A model generated the notes under the pieces. That model did no database searches. It had not been told where the DNA came from and saw only the letters and a list, made by a program, of their open reading frames with translations. 64,000 bases of DNA from Gaertneriomyces semiglobifer. Taxonomy: Eukaryota; Chytridiomycota; Chytridiomycetes; Spizellomycetales; Spizellomycetaceae. The first letter of the stretch is position 1. The number at the start of each line of letters is the position of its first letter. The position numbers and the translations under genes were made by a program. Positions 1 through 12,187 of the stretch are shown here, piece by piece. The stretch spans positions 248,001 to 312,000 of the forward strand of contig JAHLKF010000022.1 of the NCBI GenBank assembly GCA_025558075.1. Reading direction: 5' to 3'.

Positions 1-1126
<1,126 letters not shown>

Positions 1127-1289
1127 CTAGGTGACGCGTGGGGGAACCTTTCAGTCTCGACGATGTTGACAGACCTGAAAACCAAGCAGCACCATTATGT
1201 AGATATGCTTTCTCACTTTCCCCACTGATACCAATTAAGCTGTACTATTTAAGGGCAGAGGGAGTGACGCAGTTGATTGGGTTACAAGG

Positions 1290-2120
1290 ATGGTTTTGCC
1301 TGGCGCTACAGATGCTGGGAGTCAGCGGAGCATTACGCCTTCTGCTGAGAGGAAGCGGACATGGCTAGCAAACTTAGCGGTTGAACGTGAGGACACTGGT
1401 GGAATACCCGGTTACATTCATCTTTGAGAAAACTCATGAAGTTGATTTGATAGAGCAGCGGCTCCGCGCAAACTTTGAGGAAGAAACGGAAAGGTTGTCC
1501 AAAGACTTAATGGGCCGATGTGAGGTTTACTGGGAACAATGGCCGGTGGAATTACGAAATTTGATGATGGAGACCTTTATTGTCAAGTATGGCGGTGACT
1601 ATAGCAATTGGCGTACAGCCATGGTGGAAGAGCGAACGAGGGATGTTGAAGGTAGCGGGCCAGAGGTATCTAGCAAACCCAAAAGAATAAGAGCGCGAAC
1701 CACAGAGGCCAGTTCCGAAGCAATAGTGAGTTCCGCTACTTGTTGAGTCCAAGAGCATGTCCTGATGACTTTATGTGCCCACAGATAGTGGAACAATCAA
1801 CTCCAGCAGCACAAATCCGCTCACGAGACACGGGGCGAGACTCTACGGCATCTATAGATTCTTCATGGACCACACCATCAACGCATCGCATGACCTTGAG
1901 ACCACGGACGAGAATGTCAGTAGCTTCCGATACACCCGATGAGGCCGAGACGCCGCGGATGAGGATATTACTTAAGAATGACGTGCTGGAGTTGAACCTG
2001 GGCGATGGCGTCCAGAACATCAAGGAAGATCTAGCTGACTTAGATGCGCATACATTTAGAGAGTCTAAGGAGGAAGCCATGAAGATGGCGAATAAATTGA
2101 AGGAAATCTTCGGCTTCTAG
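1290..2120 (+). CDS. Borealin/Nbl1-like chromosomal passenger complex subunit
   Basis: Predicted 234-aa protein from exons 1290-1386, 1454-1725 and 1785-2120; both introns (67 and 59 nt) are GT-AG and phases agree. Residues about 30-80 form the charged, coiled-coil-like borealin N-terminal segment (LRANFEEETERLSKDLM, then WPVELRNLMMETFIVKYGGD), which in the family packs with survivin and INCENP. The middle is Ser/Thr/Arg-rich, and the C-terminal 50 residues (VLELNLGDGVQ, then a helical EEAMKMANKLKEI) fit a borealin C-terminal domain. In the family this subunit targets Aurora B to centromeres and midzone. ATG 1290 is the first in the open frame before the conserved helix. It is divergent from PRE2. 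Assignment rests on helix pattern and context rather than long identity. Confidence 0.72.
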
Positions 2121-2317
2121 CACATTGCAGTATGGGATGTTCTAGGGCTCCTTCTGGATATATTTGTGAACAGCAGCCGCTTCCGGTGCTGTGTCTGAGT
2201 ACTGCGGGTCCACTACTATTGTACACTGTGGCAGACTATTTAACACTATAGGTCTAGGTCTACTATCTGGATGACATTTTCTAGAGCCAACAACTATGAG
2301 ACTAAACAACGTCATTC

Positions 2318-5098
2318 TTAAGGCCTGAACGTGGCACCTAGATGCTTGGCCCAAAAGGCAACCTTGTCAGCATAAGCGTCGATTGAGCGCTTCAGGGAGA
2401 AAATGTTGTGTCCACTCTGCATGATTCGGTGAGACCTAACGAACGAGATGATTGGTCTCTAGCGGACGTTGGAACTTACCAGTTCGCGAACCCTCAGAAG
2501 AGCCGGCTTTGCATCAGCGACAGACTGAGCAGCGTGCTGAAGTTGAGCGGCAAACTTGTAACTATGGAGAGGACTGACGCGAGTATCTAAATTGTCGAAA
2601 GAACGCTCAGAGAAACGCCGACAGAAGTGCAGCACACGCGCCTAAGTGTCTCACCGTGGTCACCAGTTGTCACCAACATGGCAGGGTAGCGCACGCTCGG
2701 CTTTACATTGTAGACTGGAGCGAACTTGAGAGCATTCAGAACTTCAGCACCTTTATAGTTCCGTCCATAGTCGTCCACCCAGCCGGGGCCAAAGGTGAAG
2801 TTAGTATACCGAAGGACATCGTGGACACTAGGCCGGCAATATCAGTATCCCAATCTTTGAGCTCCTGGAAATAGGAGTTGGTGAACGCAACGTACCCGTA
2901 GTCTGCGAGGCCGACACCAATCAAATCAGGAGCCTGAAGAGAAACGGCACCAGCAAGCAAACCGCCGTTAGAGCCGCCGTGAATGCTCATCAGTCCTTCC
3001 TTAGTCCAACCCTCAGATACGAGGAATTTCCCAGCGGAGATGACATCGTCGAAGCAATTCTGCTTGTTGAAGAGAGAACCACCCCGGTACCAGTTGAGAC
3101 CGTATTCACTGCCCCCACGCAAATTGACCAATACGTAAATTCCTCCGTAGTGTCTGGCCAAAGCAACAGAAAAGGCGTTGAAAGTGGGCAACATGTTGAT
3201 CTGGAAACCTGGAAATGAAATTGTCAACGAATGATCGCACTGGATGGCGATGACGAGTAATGAGCATCCCACCTCCGTAGCCGTACAGCCAAACCCTGTT
3301 CTCCCCATTCTTCTGAGCGTCTTTAGGCCGCACAATCCACGCGGGCACACGGGTTCCGTCTTTGCTGGTGAAGAAGACCTGTTCTGCCACGGCGTCAGAG
3401 GCGGCAGCCGGTGGTGAGATTTTTTTCAGTTCTGTGATCTGGTTGGTCTCCACTGAATACATGTAAACTGTGCCAGGGTCAACCAAGGTCTCGTAGCGGA
3501 ATGTTAAGGTTTTGAGATCCTTGTCAGCCCTAATGTCGTTGGCAGCCCCGTCTTGACGCGGCACAGTGGCAAGCGTTTGGACAGTTCCGTTGTTTCGCTT
3601 GACAATCTGGATGACGTGCTATCGATTTCATCGACTTAGTCCTGATGATAGCAATTTGTTTCACAGATGGAAATCTTACTTTGACATCGTTGAGATAGAA
3701 AATTGCGAAAACGTTGTCTGTCAACTGGAAAGTTTGGTCGATCACAAGTGCCTTATCCTCCGGCACGACTTCGAAAGCAACCTGATACAGGCATTAGACA
3801 AGGACGAGAAAAGTGCAATACATTACATAACTAACCGGTTCCGCGTCACTCGATGTCTTGGGTACCCCAATAATCCGAAACCGAGGAGCACCAGCTGCTG
3901 TCTGGAAGAAGGTCGCTTCTTCATTCTCGCCGATGAAGGTGGTGGCCTCCGATCCTTGGTCCAAGGTTGTGGTAGTGATGTCCTCCGATGGGACATCCTT
4001 ATGCCAAGGAGTGAAAACTGGAGAAGTGGTCAGCAAAAGCTAGTTATGCAGGGCAAAATTGTTACGCTACCTCTAGTCTTCTTGTGTGGCAGCGTAACCT
4101 TCAGCAATTCTCCCTTCTGATTGGGTACCAAGGCTGTCTGGGGAGAGCTTGTTTCCTCGCCAGCGAAAGAACTACCCGCGCATTCAATCGTCTCGCACAT
4201 CTGATCGTCCTCGACGGGTGTGCCAAACTTGTGGAAGAACGTAGTGTAAACGTAGGGGAAGAGGTCGTTATTTCTACCAGCATCGTCAAAGGAGAGGCCT
4301 TCAGGTGCTTGGTACCTCTGCGACGACGTTCAGATACGATATTGCGAAGAAGCTGCAGACTCGACATTACCGTGTAGGCCACTCCAGAACCGTCTTTGGC
4401 CCATGCGAAGTCCGATGGGTCATTTGAACGAAGAGCGTAAAGAAGTTGGGTATCGAAGGGAGCCCTTGAAGCTACCTCTTGAAATCCGATCCAAGCGTAG
4501 TCCCTAGCATATCAACACATTAGCTGCCAATGCAGAAGCGGAACAAGGTAGCGACCGCGTACGTTTCATTTTTGGTTACAATGTAAGCGAACTTGGAGAG
4601 ATCAGGGGAGAACGAGTAAGAGTCGACACGGTCAACACCATCCGGAGACAGGGTGTTGGGGTCAAGGAAAACCTCGGCATCATCGCAGTAAATACTGGTG
4701 GACCGATAGAGGATATTCTGGGCCAAACTGCCTTTGGGATTCCTGAAGAAATAATAAAAGGATCCTTTCTTGAATGGGGTACCGAAGCGATCAAACGCAT
4801 TCACTTCTGTGTAGGCTTGCTTAAACAGTTGACGATCCGGGATTTCCTGCAAGGTCTTGAGGGCAAGATTGTTTTGCTCGGAAGCGAACTTCCCTGTTTC
4901 GTTTGAGAAGGGGTCCTCCAGCCATCTGTAGGGATCCTCAACTGGTGTGCCAAAGTAGAGCTCGGTCAAGTTCATGCGGCGCGCTTGAGGGTAAATGAGG
5001 TCGTTTTGGCGTTGCTTGAGAGGGGCAGCGTGAGCGACCCCTCCAAGACCCAAGATGCAGGCAATGGCCAGCAGCACATGACGTCTTTCCGAAACCAT
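2318..5098 (-). CDS. Secreted prolyl oligopeptidase (S9A)
   Basis: Serine peptidase cutting short peptides after proline; 741 aa from ten exons: 5098-4563, 4503-4371, 4317-4071, 4017-3836, 3781-3680, 3606-3273, 3208-2896, 2827-2655, 2586-2480, 2416-2318. All joins keep phase. A signal peptide (MVSERRHVLLAIACILGLGG, cleavage near AHA-AP) suggests export, unlike cytosolic animal POP. The N-terminal PYRWLEDP motif, a propeller region and the alpha/beta hydrolase domain follow. The triad is Ser about 591 in GGSNGG, Asp in DHDTRV (about 674) and His about 712 in SGHNIF. The canonical GHG motif is SGHN here. Propeller residues about 255-300 are shorter and less conserved than usual. It has its own promoter in the 620-bp gap before DAHP synthase. 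Confidence 0.92.
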
Positions 5099-5718
5099 CG
5101 CCAGTCTCTATCTGACAGTTCTATCTCGCGTAATCTATCTATCTACCTATACTACAACCTAACAGAGAGCTGTACCTGGAAGAAAGATGAGCGCCCCGAT
5201 GCGTCGTTCCCTTCAGGTCTGAGACCTGCTTTTATAACACTCCCCGCGGGATCATTTGTGCTTCGACCAAGCAGTTGCTTCCAGCGTTCCATGATTCCAC
5301 GACGACTGAGCAATACAACGAAAGTGGAGCCGACTCGTCAAGATGGAGATGAATCGGGGAGAGCCAGCCCTCGTTATCACGGCGTGCTTTGCGCAATTCC
5401 CCGACGACGCCGACGTACGGCGGAATTTGACGATTCTGCGCGGACTCTGCGCGCGCGCAGACGTTTTTGTCGTTGATCGTCGCGCGGGCGGCACAGTCAT
5501 GATAAATGATACGAGTTAAATTGATGCGATAACCGAACGTAGTTGCTTTGGAAGTTGTAGAGTGCATTGGACATTCATATCCTATATACTTTCAAATAAC
5601 GTCGGAAGGAGGACATATCCTATCCACTTGCAAATAACATTGGAAGCAGTAGTTTCACGATAAATAGTGTCTATGGCACCAAGGACGGGAATACACGTTA
5701 AAATGGAAAAGTGCTGGT
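5099..5718. promoter_or_regulatory. Intergenic region: prolyl oligopeptidase promoter and DAHP synthase 3' flank
   Basis: No coding sequence is supportable here. The part next to 5098 must carry the prolyl oligopeptidase promoter and leader. The part next to 5719 is the 3' flank of the DAHP synthase gene and holds the direct repeat at 5576-5647. Open frames on both strands in 5232-5567 lack family resemblance and overlap one another. Confidence 0.5.
5576..5647. repeat. Imperfect 38-bp direct tandem repeat (two copies)
   Basis: Copy 1 (5576-5613) and copy 2 (5614-5647) both begin catatcctat and share caaataac followed by ggaag, differing at a few positions. The repeat is AT-rich and lies 70-140 bp beyond the stop of the class II DAHP synthase gene. 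It could be a 3'-flank duplication; no function is visible. Confidence 0.6.
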
Positions 5719-7369
5719 CTATAGCTTTTTCAAAGGGCTCCTTTCGCCTTCATAATACTTGGCGATCATGAATGCAATGTCCAAAGATTGTTCATAATTC
5801 AACCTATTGGCATTAAAGCATTTGTCAGAGGCGTCAACACCAAAAGGCATAATGCAAAGCAAGCCTCACCGTGGGTCACAAAACGTTTGATAATTACGGC
5901 CAAGATCCGCTTCTAGCAAATTCATGGATCCACCTATCGTCTCGGTGACCGCATCTCCTGTCAGTTCGAAATGGACCCCGCCCAATCGGGAGTTGCATTC
6001 CTTATGAATCCGGAAGGCCTTGCTCAGTTCCTGCAGATCAAATTAAGTTTCGTGCTTACGCGGTCGGCAATCGCCGCCGTAAACTACGTACCTGGGCAAT
6101 GTGATCAAACCGCCTCGTTTTGACACCCGTTGATGTTGTCTCGGTATTGCCATGCATAGGATCGCAGCACCAGACAACTTTGTGTCCTGTAGCCTGAACA
6201 GCTTTGATATGTCCAGGAAGGTACGTCGCAATCTTATCGTGTCCATAGCGTGTGATCAAAGTTACTTTTCCAGGTTCGTGATTCGGATCAACAATATCCA
6301 ACAATGGAGCGAGTTCCTCTGGTTTCATAGACGGACCGACTTTGATACCAATGGGGTTGACCAACCCGCGGAAGTACTCCACATGTCCTCCATCCAATTG
6401 CCGTGTTCTGTCCCCTATCCAAAGAAAATGAGCTCCTAGATTGTAGTAAAGTCCATCCACATGTTTGGTCAGTTGCGTCTCGTAATCCAATAGCAGACCC
6501 TCATGTGAAGTAAACATATCAACGGAATTTGTTGCTTCACGAGCTTTGTCATCGGCGCCAATTGTTCTCATAAAGTCCAAGGCATCGTTTAGTCTTTTTA
6601 CAATCGTTTGATACTCGGCGCGAACGGCTGGGTTCTGGACGTGGGCAAAGTCCCATTGTCTCAAATTCCAAGCCTCAGGATGGTGAAGATCAGCGAATCC
6701 ACTTGACAATAAAGTGCGCACATAATTAATTGTAGCAGCGGAATGAAAGTAGGCGCTCAATAAACGGTCAGGATCTGGTTTTCGCTCCGCAAGGTCGATG
6801 CCGTTGACATTGTCACCTCGGAAAGCATGGTATTCCTTTCCGTCAATGATTTCGGTCGGCTTTGAGCGCGGCTTTGCGTATTGTCCAGCCATCCGAGCTA
6901 TCCGCGTTACAGAGGTTCTGCCACCCCACACCAAGATGAGCGACATTTGCAACAGGACTTTGAGCTTGTTCTCAATAGGTTCCTGGTATAACTTTTAATT
7001 TACGAACCAAAAGTCACCAGGAAAAGGTGCATCTAATACCTGCGAGCAATAGTCAAAAAGCTCTGCACAATCTCCGCCCTGCAACAGAAAGCGCTCATTG
7101 TGCGCAACCTCATATAATTGCTGCCGCAGCTTACGGATCTGAAAGGAGGTCACATAGTCAGATACATCCTCAATTTACCAGCTTGAAAAGTTCTTAATGC
7201 TGCTCTGATTACGAACCTCTTCCGGGCTGACCAACGGTGGGAGATGCTGGAGCTTCTGTAAGACCTTATTCAGTTGATCTTTGTCCTCGTACGCTACATC
7301 CTGGACAACTTTCTTCGACTTCCAAGAATCCGGTGCCCAGCCACCCGTTGCAGTGCCCTCCACTGACAT
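5719..7369 (-). CDS. 3-deoxy-D-arabino-heptulosonate-7-phosphate synthase, class II
   Basis: First enzyme of the shikimate pathway, condensing phosphoenolpyruvate and erythrose 4-phosphate. Exons 7369-7217, 7138-7040, 6982-6092, 6030-5870 and 5803-5719 give 462 aa. The N-terminus shows WAPDSWKSKK and LPPLVSPEE, then FLLQGGDCAELFDYCSQ, GQYAKPRSKP, YHAFRGDNVNG, VWCCDPMHGN and GGVHFELTGDAVTE, which together define the plant/bacterial-type class II (AroA-II) family, not the E. coli-like class I enzymes Aro3/Aro4. No transit peptide is obvious, so it is probably cytosolic. Length matches the family (about 460). The start codon sits just before the conserved W-x-P-x-S-W. Head to head with the ATP-grasp gene across 581 bp. 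Confidence 0.95.
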
Positions 7370-7950
7370 TGTTCTCTACCTTCCAAAGTTGCGTCCAAGA
7401 ATGGTTATTACTGGAGGCAACAATTGTGAAAAAGCTTCAATGAGTTTGGTTTGGATCGACGCGTTATCGATCATCTTGATGGCACAGTTTTCAGACGATG
7501 TTCTTCGCAAACTTTGGGTTCTTCTGCGGTGCAGCGACATCGCGGGCGACTCTTCGTCAGAGATGGCTGCGAATGTGGTTGATCGGCAGGTTTTCTTAAG
7601 GCACTGTCGGTCAGAGGGTGCAGTGGTCCCACCGCGGGTTACGACAGTGTGATGACGGGCGATGTTCGATCAGGCCTCAGCAGAGGAGGTTTTCAGGGAG
7701 AGAATGCTTGCCTGCCAAAGTTACCCAGATGCTTTGTGAGCGGCAGGTTTGGCAGGAAAGACATTTCATCGCCGCTTCACCGTCGTCGTCGCTGCAGGAA
7801 AACGCTCGAAAAGTTCGGTCACATAAGCATGCACAGCCACCCGCTCCGGACAGTGTCCCTTACGCGTCATGGCATTTCTTTAAAAGGCACACAACTTTGG
7901 GAATCTTGATTTAAGAGAGAAACTATCAAGGTTGATAAAATCAAGTAACT
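7370..7950. promoter_or_regulatory. Divergent intergenic region between DAHP synthase and ATP-grasp gene
   Basis: These 581 bp separate two divergent start codons and should hold both promoters. Plus-strand open frames at 7281-7652 and 7618-7914 overlap in different frames, show no family motif and lack consistent splice sites, so I do not call a gene. Near the right end an AT-richer stretch (aaactatcaaggttgataaa) precedes the ATG at 7951, with A at -3. Confidence 0.45.
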
Positions 7951-10627
7951 ATGTTGAAGGCACAACCAGATTTCCAAGCCATTGCGAAACGGTATTCTCA
8001 GGCAGATGGACCGGTCCGGAGGCTTACTGTCAAAGGGAAGACGCTGGTTGGTGTCCTCTATACTAAGCAGACCATCCAACGTCTCCTGCATATACCCTGA
8101 TACTTTGACAAACAGCATATTCTTGTTCCGGATGTCGTTCAGGACGATGTTGCGGTTCGGAGTGCCGCGGAGAAACTCACTCACAACTCTGAGAAGGAGG
8201 ATTACATTCAAGAGCTCGGCCAACTGGCGCGCGACCTGAACTTTGAGCCCGTAATTCATTTGATGCGCTTGAGCAATATTGAGGCGGAGATCGATGATAT
8301 TCCATCTGAAGACTTGATCATGAATGTATGCGATGGGAGTGACATCGATGGCGTGCCGGGTCCAAGCGTCGGTAAGCGCTTACACCGCCATACTTCCACA
8401 ACAGCTTTGAGTGCTCATTCATTTGACCACCAGCTGCATATCTGGAAAAAAAGAACTGTTCGAACGTTGTTGGGTGCGATTCTATTTTCATCGAGAAAAC
8501 CCTCACGAAGAACGGGATGAAGGAGCTTTTCAGAGAACATCTCGTTTCCACCCCACCGGGCTTTGCATTGACGAAGAAAGACAATCTTGCTGCGTTGACT
8601 GAGGAATGGGGCATGACATATCCACTGTTCATCAAGGTCTCTGACAGCTATGGTTCTGTTGGTTTGGATGACAGCTCTGTGTGCCATACAGTCGAAGATG
8701 CCCAGCGGAAATGCGAAGAACTTTTCAATGAGTTTGAGAACCTCACGGTGGAGGAGTATATTGACGGGCCTGAATATTCGGTAAAATGAGTTCAGCCAGC
8801 TTTTCCATCTGAATGGGCTCTGAAGTTTGTGGTAATTATAGGTCCTGGTATCCGGTAACTGTCGTGATGAAAATAACCCGGTCATTGTATATCCACCCGC
8901 AGGTAAGCTTCTCTTTGGGCTCTGACCCGACTATTTAGCATGGTGCTGACAGCGCGTGCAGAACGTGCGTTCAATAAGGATCTGCCGAGATTCAAAAGAT
9001 TTGTGTCGTACATTCGCAACTGGGACGAGGCTCAATATGCCCATATCTACGAACCAGTCGCGGATCCCAATGATTGCGCAGCCTTGCAGGATTTAGCCCG
9101 GCGCGCATACGCCGCCGTTTCCGGTAACTGCTACGGTCGTGTGGTGGGTGCCGTCGACTGAGTCATTTCTGACCTAATGGCTAGGACTGACCCTGTCGTT
9201 TCAAGGATGTGCGGAAGCGCGATGTCAGCGGAAAGTTTTATGTGTTGGAAGTCAACGCCTCGTGTGGACTAGGCAAAGGATCTTCTTCCGAGTTCATTCT
9301 GCAGCTCGCTGGACAAACAACACAAGACTTTTTCGCTATCCTTCTCAGCTCGGCACTCAAACCTATCGATATTGAAGACCTGGAAACGCGGGTTGCGGCG
9401 ACGATGACTGCTGAACCTACATCTTCTGAAGAAGAGTTGCACCAAGAAGCTGGTGATGTCCTCGCTCCACTTGCTCCTGTTTTGCCTGCAAAAGTGGAGG
9501 AGAAGGTTGCCCAACTCATTCGAAACCCCAGCTTAGCTGTTGTACCGAGCCCCGTAGTTCACGTTATTGTCTCTGCTGCGTTGATAGATCGCGAAGCAGG
9601 AGTGCCTGATCCGGAGGAAAAGTTGAGCTTGAGTTACGGAAAAGACGCCGAATATGTCAGTGAGCTGGAGGCTTTGTTCAGAAATCTTTATTTTGACCCA
9701 ATCGTCCATTTGTTTAACGTGGACGACGTGGAGGACGTCCTTTCAAAGCTGTCTAAAGACGATGACCTGATCTTTAACACATGCTTGGGACCCGATGGAC
9801 TTGAAGTCGCCCAACTCATTGAAAAGCACGGGTTCCGCCATACCATCGGTCTTAATGCTAAATTTTTTGAAGCAAGCCGAGATCGGCAATCAATGCGGGA
9901 AGGCTTAAGAAGGAGTCGATTGCGGGTGCCGAAGGAGTTGACAGTGCGCCGTGGACAAGCAATGGAAGAAATCCAGGCCAAAATGACGGACGAAGGCATA
10001 GCGTTTCCGGTCTATCTGAAGCCCAGCACTCGCCAGCATGTTAAGGAAGACTCTGGACAAAAGGTTGAGAATGAAGAGGATCTGAAGACTGTCACTGATG
10101 CGTTACCTGAGGGTCAAGACTGGATCATTGAGGAGTTCATCAACGGTTCGGAATACCACGTATTGATTGCTGGGGACGGTCGCGACCCGTTCGCAGATTT
10201 GATAGTCTTTCCCCCTCTGCAGTTTAATGCGGAAAAGACGACAGCAAACGAACCCCAGGGCATATTGGGACTAGTGAGAAAAATAAGCAATATGTCATTA
10301 AAGCCACGGAGCTCCATTGTTGGGTCAATAGGTCAGGCTCAGCCGGCGGCCGAGCGGTACTCGGTAATGAAGCAGCCCGACGATCTCATGCTTCAAATGG
10401 ACTTACAGGATCTGGCTCGGCGAGCATTTGTGGCTGTGCATGGAAGCTGTTACGGTCTGGTTACGATAGTAGATAGAGAGGATGGGACTGGCCTAACGGT
10501 CATTGGCGTCAGTGGAGATGTTCGGTTCGGCGATGGCAAGTCCGGCACTATTTTACGACTGGCTGGGCAGAGTTTGGAAGGGTTGTTTGATTGGCTGTTG
10601 AAGCGCCCAGTCAAAGCACAAACTTGA
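7951..10627 (+). CDS. Double D-Ala-D-Ala-ligase-like ATP-grasp protein
   Basis: 787 aa from exons 7951-8046, 8116-8371, 8434-8780, 8842-8902, 8962-9143 and 9206-10627. Two homologous modules follow each other. Module 1 (about 33-345) has EPVIHLM/NVCDGSDIDG, AAYLEKKN, PLFIKVSDSYGSVGL, VEEYIDGPEYSVLVSG and YVLEVNASCG, matching the pre-ATP-grasp lobe, nucleotide-binding loop and E-x-N metal-binding motif of D-alanine-D-alanine ligases. Module 2 (about 425-787) repeats them: DPIVHLF/NTCLGPDGLE, PVYLKPS, IEEFINGSEYHVLIAG. Its metal motif, however, reads VIGVSGDVRFG without E-x-N, so it may be inactive. Between them is an acidic linker. The family forms ATP-dependent C-N bonds via acyl phosphates; the substrate here is unknown, since fungi have no peptidoglycan. 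A TGA at 8098-8100 lies inside intron 1. Confidence 0.85.
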
Positions 10628-10780
10628 AATAGCCTTGGTGTCTGCAGACGGCTTGGGCGAACCCAATATATTTCCGGGTCTCTGTGATTTTCCCTTTCTG
10701 GTAATCTTGGTGCATACCACTGCAAATAGTTCTAGCCAAGCAATTCGTTCGCATCGGGTATTCACGCGGAGGTAGTGCCC

Positions 10781-11792
10781 TCAATTAACATACTGTGCAA
10801 CCACAACCATTGGTAAAAGCCCACCAGGAAGTACACAAAAATCTGGATGCCCCGTAATTCTGATGGCGGATTCCACGATTCCACCGTGGCACACGACACT
10901 GATGAACCCGCGTCCAGTACTTTCGCCCACCTGCTTTAAAGAGAACATATGACCAAAAGCGTCTCTCACCCGCTCATCAACGTGTGACAGCGGCTCTCTT
11001 TCATTTGGGGTCCAAAAAGGATCGTCATCCACCTTAAGATCAGTGAAGTTATACGACGGGAAGAGCGTTTGAAGCTCTGTGCGAGAACGTCGCTCATCAC
11101 ACGTATGAACGCCGTACTCTTCGCGTAGGTTTTCCCAAACATGCGGTACTTGTGGAAAGGACTTTCTGTGGGCGCCACCTGCATCTTCGGCATAGCTTTC
11201 GGTTATGTTCTCCCATATGATTCGGGTGGTATTCAGGCAGCGGGACAATGGTGAGCTGAGAATTGTGCTAGGCATTCCAAGGCCTGTTACAATTTCTTTT
11301 TTCATTTCCTTTGACATCTCCTGCATTTGCTCTACCCCATACGTTGTGAGCGCTGCATCGCGGTACATGGGCAATTTTGAGTAATATGAGTCCCAAGCTT
11401 CCTTGCCGTACTTTTGTTCAGCAACATTATGTATTCCTCTTCAACGAAAATATGAGCAGAGAACTTTTCCATAAAACAATGTATACTTACTCCCCATGGC
11501 GCTGTAGTATCAACACGCCAACTTTCCCATCATTCCCAATTTGAGCCCGTGTCCTTTCAACTTCCGCCCAGAAAGCTTCCCATGATTGGGCAACTCTTCC
11601 TAAGGCAGGAGGAAGTAACCAAACATCAGGATCTGCCGGAGATGCTTCATACTGACGAAAAAATCCAGGCAATGCTTTGAATTCCAACGCGCGGGGTTGC
11701 GTAAAATGTGTGATCGGATGCTGAGGCTGGTTGGCGTCCGCCGGAACAGGCATGGCCAACAGGCAAAGGAAAAGCACTGTGTCGAAGAGCAT
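10781..11792 (-). CDS. Secreted histidine-phosphatase / phosphoglycerate-mutase-like protein
   Basis: 319 aa from exons 11792-11491 and 11438-10781, joined inside the RHGE codon for glutamate. A signal peptide (MLFDTVLFLCLLAMPVPADA) precedes a histidine phosphatase (branch 1) core: LILQRHGE plus GIHNVAEQKYGKEAWD at about 95-118 gives the phospho-accepting His99 in RHG. ILSSPLSRCLNTT supplies the second Arg and VVCHGGIVES the second catalytic His. The family hydrolyses phosphomonoesters or acts as mutases; secreted fungal members are poorly characterised, so the substrate cannot be stated. The signal peptide argues against a glycolytic role. The stop is TGA at 10783-10781. Confidence 0.88.
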
Positions 11793-12187
11793 GAATTGAT
11801 TCAGATTTCACCATCAGATGAAGTTAAATCACAACGCAAACGTGGTTTGAAAGGTTTGCTTCGTAAGTTGAGCACTTTCCATTGACGCGTTCATGTCAAG
11901 ATGGCCGCGGCAGACAAAGGCTCCACCGCTATGAACTCTCGCACAGTTCCCAGTTGTGGTGCATCTTTTGTTGTAGGAAAGGTTGGCAGGCAGCCATTAT
12001 TTAGGTTCTGCACGTACCCTAAGAGATCAACTGAACCGGAGGGCTTCGCATGTACTTGCTGTCTGTAAGTGAAGACTGTTCCGTGCGAGAGGACCTTGCT
12101 TGCGCCCATACTGGCATATTATTCTATTAGTTGCCACTGGTCCGCTTCCATGGCATGTATCTATCTATAATGGATCAAGGAAAATAC
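11793..12187. other. Intergenic stretch with one short ORF
   Basis: Between the histidine phosphatase start and the CsaA-like stop there is only one ATG-initiated ORF, minus strand 12109-11891 (72 aa, beginning MGASKVLSHGTVF). I do not recognise it. It has no signal peptide, no membrane segment and no repeats. It could be a small gene, a missed exon or chance. The phosphatase promoter must lie in 11793-11890. Confidence 0.35.
11891..12109 (-). CDS. Hypothetical 72-aa protein
   Basis: The ORF starts at a true ATG (12109) and ends at 11891, 98 bp upstream of the phosphatase start. The sequence is mixed in composition (FTYRQQVHAKPSGSVDLLGY, then TVREFIAVEPLSAAAIL) and shows no known motif. A short, low-complexity-free ORF of this size could arise by chance at this GC content. 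Kept only as a candidate. Confidence 0.22.
   Translation of the reverse strand: MGASKVLSHGTVFTYRQQVHAKPSGSVDLLGYVQNLNNGCLPTFPTTKDAPQLGTVREFIAVEPLSAAAILT

Noticed and set aside
2656..2896. Apparent frameshift in prolyl oligopeptidase between GGSNGG and the DHD motif
   Set aside because: An intron (2895-2828) joins LADYG to VHDVLRYTNFTFGPGW exactly as in the family, so the gene is intact.
8098..8100. In-frame TGA near the start of the ATP-grasp ORF, suggesting a pseudogene or selenocysteine
   Set aside because: A 69-nt GT-AG intron (8047-8115) with a CTGAT branch-like site removes it in phase, and the two sides align with the second module.
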